A DNA stretch of 64,000 bases, taken from contig CAWERB010000026.1 in the NCBI GenBank assembly GCA_963811335.1, positions 124,001 to 188,000 of the forward strand, given 5' to 3'. Shown here piece by piece: positions 43,813 through 52,461 of the stretch (position 1 is its first letter; each line of letters starts with the position of its first letter). A program made the translations under genes and the position numbers. The stretch comes from Trebonia sp963811335. GTDB lineage: Bacteria; Actinomycetota; Actinomycetes; Streptosporangiales; Streptosporangiaceae. The notes beneath the pieces were generated by a model. That model made no database searches. It was not told where the DNA came from and saw only the letters and a program-made list of their open reading frames with translations.

Positions 43813-44676
43813 GTGAGCTGGGGACTGCGGGAGGTGACCGTCATACGCGGGCACGCCGAGGCCCTCGCCGGCGTCACGGTCCCGGTGGACCCGGCAGGAG
43901 TCACTGTCGTGGTCGGCGGCGACGGCGCAGGCAAGTCGACCTGCCTGCAGGTGCTCGCCGGGCTGCTCCAGCCCGCCCAGGGCACCGTGCTCCGCCCGCC
44001 GAAGGAGCGCATCGGGTACGTGCCTGCCACCGCGGGACTGTACGCGGACCTGACCGTACAGGAAAACCTCGACTTCTCCGCCAGCGCCTACCGGCTGGCC
44101 GGCCGCGACTACCGGCAGCGGGCGCAGGAGCTACTCGAGCAGACCGGGCTCGGACCCGCCCGGCGCCGGCTTGGCGGGCAGCTGTCCGGCGGCATGCAGC
44201 GCAAGCTGGCCGTCGCCATGTCCCTGCTGCACGCGCCCGACCTCCTGGTGCTCGACGAGCCGACGACGGGGGTTGACCCGGTCAGCCGCGCCGAGCTGTG
44301 GCGGCTGATCTCCGCCGCCGCCGCGGACGGCACCGCCGTCGCGGTCAGCACGACCTACGTAAACGAGGCGGCCCGCGCCGCCCTGGTGGTGCTGCTTGAG
44401 GCCGGGAGGACCGCGGCCAGCGGCACCCCCGCGCAGATCCTGGACGGCTTCCCCGGCCGGCTTGGCGTGATGGGCGGCGACGGGCGCCCGGCCCCGCTGT
44501 CCTGGCGGCGCGGCGCCACCTGGCGGGTATGGGCGCCGGACGGCCTGCTTCCCGCGGGCGCGCGGCCGGCCGCGCCGGACTTCGAGGACGCCGTGGTCGC
44601 GGCCGCGCTCGCCGGCCAGCGGTCAGGCCACGATTCGGGTCAGCAGCAAGGCCAGCAGCCAGGACAGGAGGGATGA
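43813..44676 (+). CDS. ABC exporter ATPase subunit 1
   Basis: The 287-residue ATPase has Walker A VGGDGAGKSTCL near residue 38, signature GGQLSGGMQRKLAVAMSL near 123 and Walker B LLVLDEPTTGVDP near 145. The switch (H-loop) position reads AVSTTYVNEAA, so the usual His is Thr. A 90-residue C-terminal tail ends with Gln/Gly repeats. GTG at 43813. It pairs with the following ATPase, and together they parallel the two halves of YbhF. Confidence 0.88.
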   Translation: MSWGLREVTVIRGHAEALAGVTVPVDPAGVTVVVGGDGAGKSTCLQVLAGLLQPAQGTVLRPPKERIGYVPATAGLYADLTVQENLDFSASAYRLAGRDYRQRAQELLEQTGLGPARRRLGGQLSGGMQRKLAVAMSLLHAPDLLVLDEPTTGVDPVSRAELWRLISAAAADGTAVAVSTTYVNEAARAALVVLLEAGRTAASGTPAQILDGFPGRLGVMGGDGRPAPLSWRRGATWRVWAPDGLLPAGARPAAPDFEDAVVAAALAGQRSGHDSGQQQGQQPGQEG

Positions 44677-44680
44677 CGCG

Positions 44681-45544
44681 GTGGAGTACCTAGCGGTGAC
44701 CCGCGGGGCGCTGCGGCGCTTCGGCCGTTTCACGGCGGTGTCCGGAGTCGACCTCACCGTCCGCCCCGGCGAGATCGTCGGGCTGCTCGGCGCGAACGGT
44801 GCCGGCAAGACGACGCTGATCCGCCTGCTGCTTGGCCTGCTGCCACCGAACGAGGGCGTGATCCACCTGTTCGGCGAAACTCCGTCCATCGCGACCCGCC
44901 GCCGGGTCGGATATGTCCCGCAGACCCTCGGCCTGTACGCCGGGCTTACCGTGCAGGAGAACTGGGACTTCACGGCCGCGGCCTTCGGCGGCGCCGGCCT
45001 GCCGCTGCCCGGGGACATCGCCGCGTTGCGCGGGCAACTGGTCGGCAGCCTGCCGCTCGGCGCGCAGCGCCAGGTGGCGTTCGCGGTCGCCCTCTCCCAC
45101 CGCCCCGAGCTCCTGGTGCTCGACGAGCCCACGTCGGGAGTCGGCCCGCTCGGCAGCGCACGGCTCTGGGAGGGGATCAGGCGGGCCGCGGGCGCGGGTG
45201 CGGGCGCGCTGGTGACAACCCACAACATGGAGGAAGCCGAGCAGTGCGACCGGCTGATGATCATGGTGGACGGGAAGGTCGTGGCGTCGGGCACCGCCGA
45301 GGACATCACGGCAGGCCGGGACGTCGCCGAGGTCCGCTCCGCCGACTGGAGCCGCGCCTTCGCCCTGCTCGACGACGGCGGGTTCCCCGTTCAGCTGCAC
45401 GGCACGACGCTACGCTCGGGCGGGGAGCCAGCGGAGATCTCGGCGCTGCTGTCCCGCGCGGGCATCGACGCTGCCGTGGCGTCCGTCCCGGCGAACCTGG
45501 AGGAGGCCTTCGTGGCGATCGTCGCAGGGCCGGCGGCGCGGTGA
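44681..45544 (+). CDS. ABC exporter ATPase subunit 2
   Basis: Walker A LLGANGAGKTTLIRLLLG near residue 38, Q-loop YVPQTLGLYAG, Walker B LLVLDEPTSGVGP near 145 and an intact switch His in VTTHNMEEAEQCD. The signature motif is degenerate: SLPLGAQRQVAFAVAL in place of LSGGQ. A C-terminal regulatory tail contains ANLEEAFVAIV. GTG at 44681 with AGGAGGG upstream; it starts 4 bp after the first ATPase and ends with a GTGA overlap with the TetR gene. Confidence 0.88.
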   Translation: MEYLAVTRGALRRFGRFTAVSGVDLTVRPGEIVGLLGANGAGKTTLIRLLLGLLPPNEGVIHLFGETPSIATRRRVGYVPQTLGLYAGLTVQENWDFTAAAFGGAGLPLPGDIAALRGQLVGSLPLGAQRQVAFAVALSHRPELLVLDEPTSGVGPLGSARLWEGIRRAAGAGAGALVTTHNMEEAEQCDRLMIMVDGKVVASGTAEDITAGRDVAEVRSADWSRAFALLDDGGFPVQLHGTTLRSGGEPAEISALLSRAGIDAAVASVPANLEEAFVAIVAGPAAR

Positions 45545-46116
45545 ACCGTACCGGCCGCCGCCCGGGTAACCCGGAGACCCGCGATGCGATACTCGCCGCC
45601 GCCCGCCGCGGGTTCGCCACCCGGGGATACGACGCCACCTCGGTGCGCGCGATCGCGACCGACGCGCAGGTGGACCCGGCGCTTGTGATCCACTACTTCG
45701 GGACCAAGGAGGCGCTCTTCGTCGAAGCGACCGGCCTGCCTCCGGCCATTCCCGGGCTCATCGCGAGCCTGGCCGGCCTGCCGCTTGAGGACTTCGGGCA
45801 GGCCCTGGCGGGCACCTACATCCGCTTCATCGACAGCGACGACAGCCGCAACGCGATACTCGCGCTCGTCCGTTCGGCCGTCTCCCACGACGAGGCCGCC
45901 GCCATGCTCCGCGGGTTCCTGACCGCGCAGCTGCTGCCGGTCATCACCCGGCTTACCAGCCGTCCGGACGCGCAGCTGCGGGCATCGCTGGTAGCCGCGC
46001 AGCTCATCGGGATCGCCATGCTCCGCCACGTGCTGCGCCTCGATGCGCTCGCCAAGGCGACGCCCGAGGAGATAGCCGTCCTGGTCGGCCCGGTCATCCA
46101 GCAGTACCTGCGCTAA
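45541..46116 (+). CDS. TetR-family repressor of the exporter operon
   Basis: N-terminal TetR HTH (AILAAARRGFATRGYDATSV, then VDPALVIHYFGTKEALFVEA) and a C-terminal ligand domain (GTYIRFIDSDDSRNAILALV and on) as in the AcrR/CecR group, 191 residues. The start overlaps the stop of the second ATPase (GTGA), so it is the last gene of the operon and probably represses it through the palindromes at 42605-42651. Confidence 0.9.
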   Translation: MNRTGRRPGNPETRDAILAAARRGFATRGYDATSVRAIATDAQVDPALVIHYFGTKEALFVEATGLPPAIPGLIASLAGLPLEDFGQALAGTYIRFIDSDDSRNAILALVRSAVSHDEAAAMLRGFLTAQLLPVITRLTSRPDAQLRASLVAAQLIGIAMLRHVLRLDALAKATPEEIAVLVGPVIQQYLR

Positions 46117-46325
46117 AAACAGTCCCAGGTCCCGCAGCGCGTCCGCACACCCTCACCGTCGCCATCTAGGGCGGAACCCCACCTCGCTATGGGGGTACGC
46201 ATCAGGGTGTTTCCGGGGATTGCCCTCATGGTCTGGCTGCACCTGGGCTCATAGCGTGAAGCTCGTCTGCCGCGAGACGACGGGGAGGTCCGACGCGGCC
46301 CGTGCTGAGAACCCAAGGGGACACG

Positions 46326-48515
46326 TTGAACGAGGGCAAGAGTTACACGAGCGAGCGCGGGCTGTTCGCCTGGCTAGGGCGGGCGGTCGTGCGGCACCCG
46401 TGGCGGGTGATCGCGCTCTGGGTGATCGCGGCGGCAGCGGTGATCCTGACATCGCCGGGCCTCCCGACGACTTCGAACGAGAGCAGCTTCCTCCCGAAGA
46501 ACTACGAGTCCATCCGGGCGATGGACCTGCAGGACAAGGCGTTCCCGCAGACGGGGAACGTAACGAGCGCGGCGGCCATCATCGTGTTCTCGCGCGCCGA
46601 CGGCGGGCAGCTGACCACCGCCGACTCCGCGCAGGTCACGGCGATCGCGAAGACACTGAACACTAGGCACATTCCCGGCATCGTCAGCATCACGGCCGGG
46701 CCTGAGTCGCCGAACCGCCTGGTGCGCAGCGCGATGGTCGCCATGCCCAACTCCGTGGTCAACGGCAACGGCAACGCGTCGGATAACGCGGTTAAGGCAC
46801 TGCGATCCGATCTCAAGCCGCTGGTGGCCGGGACGCACCTGGAGGAGGGCGTGACCGGGGCGGCGGCGCAGGGCCTGGACAGTGAGCAGTCCGGCAACAA
46901 TGCCGATCAGATCGTGCTGCTCGCGACGCTCGCCTTGATCCTGATCCTGCTGCTGATCATCTTCCGCAGCCCGGTCATCGCGGTGCTGCCATTGATTGTC
47001 ATCGCGGTCGTCTCGCAGGTGGCGACCGGACTGATCGCCTTCGCCAACAAGGCGCTGCACTTCAATGCGGACAATTCGATCTCCACGATCCTCATCGTGG
47101 TGCTGTTCGGCATCGGTACCGACTACATCCTGTTCCTGATGTTCCGCTACCGGGAACGGCTGCGCCGCGGCGAGGACCGCAAGCAGGCCATGGTCAGCGC
47201 GGTCACCCGGGTCGGCGAGGTGATCTCCTCGGCCGCGGGCGTAGTGATCGCCGCGTTCCTCGCGCTGATCCTGTCCACCGTGAGCGTGCTGCGCTCGATG
47301 GGCCCGGCGCTGGCGATCGCCGTCTTCGTCACGCTGGTCGCGGGCCTGACGCTGGTTCCCGCGGTGGTCTCCCTGCTCGGCCCCAAGGTGTTCTGGCCCT
47401 CCAAGTCGTGGAAGCGGGAGCCGCGCACCGCACGGTTCGGCGCGATCGGCAACGCGCTCGGCCGCCGGCCGGCTCTGTTCGCCGCCGTTTCCGGGCTGGT
47501 GCTCGTGGCCCTGGCGATCGGCGCGTTCGGCTTCAGGCCGACATTCGACCTGTCCTCGGCGGGCATCCCCGCCAGCGCCGAGTCACAGCGAGCACTGGTC
47601 ACCCTGGAAAAGGGCCTGCCGCCGGGCGCGACCGACCCGACCGACGTCCTGCTGCACTCCTCGTCGGGCCCGCTTACGGCGGCTGAACTGTCGGGCTACG
47701 GCACCGCGCTCAAGGCGCTGCCCGGCGTCGGCTCGGTGGCGGCGCCCGCCGTCAGCGCGGATCACCGGACCGCGGATTACCCGGTGACGCTGAGCTACGA
47801 CCCGGTGTCCACGCAAGCGGTGAACGTGATGAAGAGCTCGGTCATGCCCGGGGCGCACGCCGCGGCGCCGAGCGGCACGTACGCGCTCGTCGGCGGGACC
47901 ACGGCCGTGTTCGCCGACATCCAGCGGGCCATTAACCACGACTACGCGGTGGTGTTCCCGGTCGCCGCGGTCATCATCTTGCTGATCTTGATGCTGCTGC
48001 TGCGCAGCGTGGTCGCGCCGTGGTACCTGCTGCTCTCGGTCGGCCTCGGCTTCGGCGCCACGCTGGGTGCGAGCGTGCTGGTGTTCCAGGTGCTGCAAAA
48101 CCAGGCTGGCCTGGTGTTCCTGCTGCCGATCTACATGTACCTGTTCGTCGTGGCACTGGGCACCGACTACAACATCCTGATGATCGCGCGGCTGCGCGAG
48201 GAAGCGAGAGAAGGTAAAGACGCCCGCCAGGCCGCCGCGATGGCGCTGCGGCACACCGGGCCGGCGATCGGCGCGGCCGGGCTGATCCTGGCCGGCACGT
48301 TCGCCTCGCTGATGCTCGCGGGCAACACGATCCTGTCCCAGCTGGGCTTCGCGGTGTCGTGCGGAATCGCGCTGGCCGCGTTCGTGATGGCGATGTTCTT
48401 CGCGCCAAGCGTCACGGCGCTGCTCGGGCAGCGCGCCTGGTGGCCCGGGCACGGAGACCGGGCGGCGAAGGTGCCCCCAGCCGAACGCGAGCCGGCGTCC
48501 CGCGCGCTGCGCTGA
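46326..48515 (+). CDS. MMPL family RND transporter (second copy)
   Basis: A 729-residue exporter of the MmpL type. The first half has LIVVLFGIGTDYILFLMFRY and the second MYLFVVALGTDYNILMIARL, both with the GTDY proton-relay Asp-Tyr pair. Extracytoplasmic loops follow helices 1 and 7. TTG at 46326 is chosen because AAGGGG sits five bases before it; GTG at 46302 would add eight residues without a ribosome site. It differs clearly from the copy at 20336 (GVDY/SMDY there). Follows the TetR/ABC operon after 200 bp and is probably independent. Confidence 0.88.
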   Translation: MNEGKSYTSERGLFAWLGRAVVRHPWRVIALWVIAAAAVILTSPGLPTTSNESSFLPKNYESIRAMDLQDKAFPQTGNVTSAAAIIVFSRADGGQLTTADSAQVTAIAKTLNTRHIPGIVSITAGPESPNRLVRSAMVAMPNSVVNGNGNASDNAVKALRSDLKPLVAGTHLEEGVTGAAAQGLDSEQSGNNADQIVLLATLALILILLLIIFRSPVIAVLPLIVIAVVSQVATGLIAFANKALHFNADNSISTILIVVLFGIGTDYILFLMFRYRERLRRGEDRKQAMVSAVTRVGEVISSAAGVVIAAFLALILSTVSVLRSMGPALAIAVFVTLVAGLTLVPAVVSLLGPKVFWPSKSWKREPRTARFGAIGNALGRRPALFAAVSGLVLVALAIGAFGFRPTFDLSSAGIPASAESQRALVTLEKGLPPGATDPTDVLLHSSSGPLTAAELSGYGTALKALPGVGSVAAPAVSADHRTADYPVTLSYDPVSTQAVNVMKSSVMPGAHAAAPSGTYALVGGTTAVFADIQRAINHDYAVVFPVAAVIILLILMLLLRSVVAPWYLLLSVGLGFGATLGASVLVFQVLQNQAGLVFLLPIYMYLFVVALGTDYNILMIARLREEAREGKDARQAAAMALRHTGPAIGAAGLILAGTFASLMLAGNTILSQLGFAVSCGIALAAFVMAMFFAPSVTALLGQRAWWPGHGDRAAKVPPAEREPASRALR

Positions 48516-48767
48516 GTTCGCGTGTCTCCCCGGCTCGCCGTCCCGGCGATGGCCGGGGAGACACCCCGGTCATCGCTCCACCCAGCTGACATGCGAAAAG
48601 GCGCGGTAGGCAGTTGTTCTGTCTACCGCGCCTGCCCGCCTGCGCCGCTGCGGCGGGCGCTCGGGGCGGTTCGGCGCGGCCCCCGGGTTCCGGTGTCTTG
48701 CCGGGGCCGGGGGCCGTTTCAGTTGTGTCGCTTGCTGGCTGCGCGGCGCGGCCCGGTCGGCTGCCGG

Positions 48768-49386
48768 TCAGGCGTTGGCCTGGTGGCCGGCGTCGGTGAT
48801 CTGCTCGATGACGGGGGCGTTGGCGCCTGCGAGCTTGCGGTCGTGGCGCAGGCTGGCGAACCCGAAGCACGCCGGCCAGGAAGGACAGCGTGCCCAGGCC
48901 GAAGGCGGCCAGCGAGATGACGTAGGTGATCTGGGAGACCTTCCACCAGCCGTAGGCGTTCAGCAGCATGGAGCGCAGGGTCTCGCCCTTGAAGACGGTC
49001 GCGACGGTGCCGGCGAGCTTGGTGTCGCTGGGGCTGGCCTGGGCCTTGGCCGACAGCTGGGAGTAGGTCTGGCCGCCGGCCATGTTGGCGATGTGGACGG
49101 CGATGAAGCCGTCGGCGTAGGCCTCGGCCTGCTGGCCGGTGAGCAGCTGCTGCCCGGCGTACTGGCTGACCGACGGGACCATCGACGGGGTGATCTCGGT
49201 GCCGGCCTTGGGGTGGGCGAACGCGGCCGCGGGCGGGAAGGTGATCTGCTGGGCGGCGAGCTGGGACTGGACGGTGTTGTGCACGTAGGCCGAGCCCCAC
49301 AGCAGCAGGCCGCCGGCGGCGAGCAGGGCCACGCCGAGCCCGGCGCCGATCCAGCCGAGAAGCTTGTCGAAAGTCGTGCGGCGCAT
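48768..49386 (-). pseudogene. Two-helix membrane protein, unknown family, frameshift near the C-terminus
   Basis: ATG at 49386 follows AGGAG. Helix 1 is KLLGWIGAGLGVALLAAGGL, then comes an extracytoplasmic domain of about 110 residues (PPAAAFAHPKAGTEITPSMV, then GQQAEAYADGFIAVHIANMA), then helix 2 ITYVISLAAFGLGTLSFLAG. One extra base near 48876 throws the reading frame. The other frame gives a natural end, GFASLRHDRKLAGANAPVIE then TDAGHQANA, with a stop at 48768-48770. Function is unknown. It is divergent from the flavin/PPOX gene with two DosR-like boxes between, so a hypoxia-regulated membrane protein is possible. Confidence 0.65.
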
Positions 49387-49504
49387 CTGGAACATCTCCT
49401 GACTATCGGCCGGGTCATCGGGCCCGGCCCTTCTTGATTTCCTTACACCGAAAGCATCCGATTTTCCCGTTATGGCCGTTATGGCCGTGAGCCCTGAGTC
49501 TGCC

Positions 49505-49552
49505 GGGACCTTCGCCACCAGACCGTGCCCGGCGGGGCGGGACCTTAGGCCG
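49505..49552 (+). promoter_or_regulatory. Two tandem DosR/DevR-like boxes
   Basis: GGGACCTTCGCCAC (49505-49518) and GGGACCTTAGGCCG (49539-49552) each match about 12 of 14 positions of the GGGACCTTCGGCCC-type box. They are 34 bp apart, near an integral number of helical turns, and 68-115 bp before the PPOX gene start. Confidence 0.65.
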
Positions 49553-49619
49553 CAGTGCCCGCAAGCGCCGAAGGCCAGGCTGAGAAGTGAGTATTCAGCC
49601 GACAAGCGAGGTGAGGCAG

Positions 49620-50087
49620 ATGACTAGCAGGACAGCGCCTCCCGCAGGGGGCCAGGGCGGCCTTGAGCATCCGCTAGGTCAAGTCAGTGGCGGGGAACTG
49701 CGGGTACTGGGCCCGGAAGAGTGCCTCACTTTGCTGGAGTCCGGCGGCGTGGGGCGCGTCGGGCTCATGTCCGCCGACGGGATCGTGATGCTGCCGGTCA
49801 ACTACGCCGTGGCGGCGAAGACCATCGTCTTCCGCACCGCGCCGGACACGCTGCTGGCAACACAGGGCGGCGGTCAGGTCAGCTTCGAGGTTGACCGCAT
49901 CGATGAGACGAGCCATGAAGGCTGGAGTGTCCTCGTGCAGGGGCACGCGCGCACGGTTGCGGGCGAGGACGAGGTGCGCAGGCTTGAGCACGGCACCGGC
50001 CTTGAGCCGTGGGCGTGCGGTGCCCGCGACGTGTGGGTGCGGATCATCCCGGCCCGTATCAGCGGCCGCCGCATCCGGCGGGCCTGA
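49620..50087 (+). CDS. Pyridoxamine 5'-phosphate oxidase-family (split-barrel flavin) protein
   Basis: The 155-residue split beta-barrel reads LGPEECLTLLESGGVGRVGL, then IVMLPVNYAVAAKTIVFRTA, TLLATQGGGQVSFEVDRID and the closing GWSVLVQGHARTV. This is the arrangement of small PPOX-like proteins binding FMN or F420, common in DosR/DevR regulons with universal-stress proteins and nitroreductases. ATG at 49620 follows GAGGTGAGG. Substrate unknown. Confidence 0.85.
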   Translation: MTSRTAPPAGGQGGLEHPLGQVSGGELRVLGPEECLTLLESGGVGRVGLMSADGIVMLPVNYAVAAKTIVFRTAPDTLLATQGGGQVSFEVDRIDETSHEGWSVLVQGHARTVAGEDEVRRLEHGTGLEPWACGARDVWVRIIPARISGRRIRRA

Positions 50088-50144
50088 CGTCCCGCCGGAT
50101 GCGCCGGCTCCGCGCTTAGCGCAGGGGGCTAACCTCCAGGTTTC

Positions 50145-50678
50145 CTAGCACCCGTCGGAAACCCACGGCCTGGTGCCGTACTGCCGGTACAGCTGCGCGA
50201 ATACCTGCTTCTGGTTAGCCAGCGACGTGCCGTACACGTTGTACCCGCTGGCCGGGATGATGCCGTAGGCATTGCCGCGCGCGGCGGGGTTCTGCAGGTC
50301 CGTCGACTCCCGGTAGGCCACGCACGCGGCGAACGACGCGGGCACCCCGGGGATGTCCGAGAGAGAGCTGGAGTAGAAGCCCGACGGCCGGCTCGAGTGG
50401 GACCGGGTCACGGCGCGTGCGGTGTGCGACGGGGACCGGTGGGACGGCGCGCGGTGGCTGTGAGCGGACGGGTGCACGCTCGGAGTGTGCGACCGGTGCG
50501 AGGCGGACGAGCCCTCGGGGAGCTTGATGGTCTGCCCGGCGAAGATCAGGTCCGGGTTCTTGATTTGCGGGTTCGCGGCCTCAACGGCGGCGAGCTTGAC
50601 GCCATGGCTGGCGGAGATTCCTGAAAGAGTGTCGCCCGGCTTGATGAGATAAGCGACGAGCGCAGCTGCTGCGAGCAA
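50145..50678 (-). CDS. LysM and transglycosylase-like cell-wall protein
   Basis: A LysM domain (YLIKPGDTLSGISASHGVKL through AGQTIKLP, residues 9-54) is followed by a Ser/His-rich linker (SHRSHTPSVHPSAHSHRAPS) and a compact domain. That domain, FAACVAYRESTDLQNPAARG with AYGIIPASGYNVYG and a final Cys, resembles Rpf/lysozyme-like transglycosylases, with the Glu in YRES as likely acid. The only start is TTG at 50678 (AAGGA upstream), which leaves just a short hydrophobic segment rather than a complete signal peptide. An N-terminal piece may be lost to an indel, because RRKPKGHKE reads in the neighbouring frame just upstream. Confidence 0.7.
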   Translation of the reverse strand: MLAAAALVAYLIKPGDTLSGISASHGVKLAAVEAANPQIKNPDLIFAGQTIKLPEGSSASHRSHTPSVHPSAHSHRAPSHRSPSHTARAVTRSHSSRPSGFYSSSLSDIPGVPASFAACVAYRESTDLQNPAARGNAYGIIPASGYNVYGTSLANQKQVFAQLYRQYGTRPWVSDGC

Positions 50679-50870
50679 AGTTCCTTGTGGCCTTTCGGCT
50701 TACGACGGGTCCGGATGACTTACCGTCTTGGGTCTGCTGGCTGGGTCTCCCAGCACCATTCCCTTCGGTCTTGGGCAACAGAAATGCCTGGCACGGGATG
50801 CGTGCTAGGCAGGCATGGAGGTTACCCAAGGAGCGGGTAATCGGCCATCTCCGCCGGCTCGTGACACTCG
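50679..50870 (-). promoter_or_regulatory. Structured leader of the LysM gene, possible c-di-AMP riboswitch
   Basis: On the minus strand the leader holds an ATGCCTG...CAGGCAT stem with inner GCACG/CGTGC, a GCTGGG-AGA-CCCAGC hairpin, and TCCGGACCCGTC before the start. Actinobacterial LysM/Rpf genes are classic targets of the ydaO c-di-AMP riboswitch, whose 3' part contains a similar TCCGAACCCGTC. The remaining consensus is not convincing to me by eye. Confidence 0.25.
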
Positions 50871-51563
50871 GCTCTCAGTGGGTCGCGAACTGCTGATCCT
50901 TCGCGCCCGCCGGCCAATCCGCAAGGCCCGGCATTTGGTGGCTGTGCGTATCGTCACATTCCGGCAGTGTCATATACGCACGGAATGCAATTGACTCACT
51001 ACCGTTAGTAGCTGATTTGGCTGCCGCGGCCAAGCCCTCCCGTGCGCGTCGCCAAGGAAATGTGTTTACATATTGTCGTCTGACGATTTCAGGCAGCAAC
51101 CAAAGGCATCCGGCTGGCGAGCGCCGTCGAGGCGGCCAGGGTAGTCAGCGAGATGCGAGCCGTGCGTTGCGCGGTGGCCAGGGCGAGCACGTGCTGACCA
51201 TTGCCAGCGGGAGGTCGGTGGCTGACGTGGGCGTTCATCCCGGCGAGCGCGAACTGCGGCCGCTCGAGATCCCCGCGGTGGCGCGCTGCTCCGCCAGCGG
51301 TCGCCAGGCCAGCGGCGCCGCCGCCGCGGTTCCTGCCGCTCCGGCCGTCCCACGGGACCGTTCGCCTCGCGGGGACAAGGCCGCCGGACATGGTCGGGCT
51401 ACGGGACTAGGTTCTGGTGCGGGACCATTGACACGATCGGCGGCCGCGGATGCCTGACCGGAGAACGCTCGCGGAATTCCTGGACGGGGCGCGGGTCGAC
51501 CCTGCGTCCGCGCCGCCCGCCGTCTGATCACCTGATCGCCCCCTGAACCTCGGGAGGATAGCA
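50871..51563. other. 690-bp region without a supported gene
   Basis: Inverted arms GTGCGTAT (50944-50951) and ATACGCAC (50974-50981) may be an operator for the LysM gene. 51050-51090 is A+T-rich (GTGTTTACATATTGTCG). Between 51090 and 51460, long frames on both strands lack a ribosome site or recognisable domain; fragments such as GIRLASAVEAARVVSEMRAV suggest a possible broken gene. Confidence 0.4.
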
Positions 51564-52385
51564 ATGCCGGTATGGATCTGCGCCACGTGCGCCAACCACT
51601 ACCCCGACCAGGACTCCCCGCCCCAGGAGTGCGTCATCTGCTCCGACGAACGCCAGTGGGTGCCTGCCTCGGGACAGCGGTGGACCACAGCGACGCAACT
51701 AGCCGCCGCCGGGCACCGCAGCGACGTCCGTGAGGTGGAGCCGGGACTGCTTGGCATCGGCGCCGATCCGCCGGTGGCGATCGGCCAGCGGGGCCTGGTG
51801 ATCCAGACCCCCGAGGGCAACCTGCTGTGGGACCCGCCCGGGTTCATCGACGAGCAGGCGGTGGCCAAGGTCAGGGACGTGGGCGGGCTGCGCGCGGTCA
51901 CCGCGAGCCATCCGCACTTCTACGGCTCGATGGTCGAGTGGAGCCGCGCGTTCGGCGCCGAGATACTGCTGCCCGAGGCCGACGCGCACTGGCTGACCCG
52001 CCCGGACCCGGCCGTGCGCACCTGGTCCGGTGAACTCAAGGTTCTCCCTGGCGTCACCCTGGTCCAGTGCGGCGGGCACTTCCCGGGAAGCGCGGTCGCC
52101 CACTGGGCGGACGGCGCCGGCGGAGCGGGTGCCCTGCTCGCCGGGGACACCATCTTCGTGGCACCGGGGGAGGACAGGGTCACGTTCGTGTGGAGCGCGC
52201 CGAACCGGCTGCCGTTGCCGGAGCGGGCGGTCCTCGGGGTGGTCGAGGCCGTGCGCCCGTACCGTTTCGACCGCATCTACGGCGGCTGGTGGCAGCCGGT
52301 GGTCCGCAGTGGCGCCAGGCAGGTCCTCGAGGCCTCGGCCGGCCGGTACATCGAGTTCCTGCGCGGCGACGCGCCCGTGGAATAG
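51564..52385 (+). CDS. Rubredoxin-like zinc ribbon plus MBL-fold hydrolase
   Basis: The N-terminus holds a zinc ribbon, CATC (residues 6-9) and CVIC (23-26). A metallo-beta-lactamase-fold domain follows: GLVIQTPEGNLLWDPPGFID, VTASHPHFYGSMVEW, QCGGHFPGSAVAHW and LLAGDTIFV. The first metal motif is HPHFYG rather than HxHxDH, so only part of the usual binuclear site is kept. Substrate unknown. ATG at 51564 follows GGGAGGATA. Confidence 0.82.
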   Translation: MPVWICATCANHYPDQDSPPQECVICSDERQWVPASGQRWTTATQLAAAGHRSDVREVEPGLLGIGADPPVAIGQRGLVIQTPEGNLLWDPPGFIDEQAVAKVRDVGGLRAVTASHPHFYGSMVEWSRAFGAEILLPEADAHWLTRPDPAVRTWSGELKVLPGVTLVQCGGHFPGSAVAHWADGAGGAGALLAGDTIFVAPGEDRVTFVWSAPNRLPLPERAVLGVVEAVRPYRFDRIYGGWWQPVVRSGARQVLEASAGRYIEFLRGDAPVE

Positions 52386-52461
52386 AAACCGTGGACTGAG
52401 CGACCCAGAACCGCCTCGCCGCCCCGCCATCGCGACTCAGCCAGCGTGAAAGGATGGGCCC

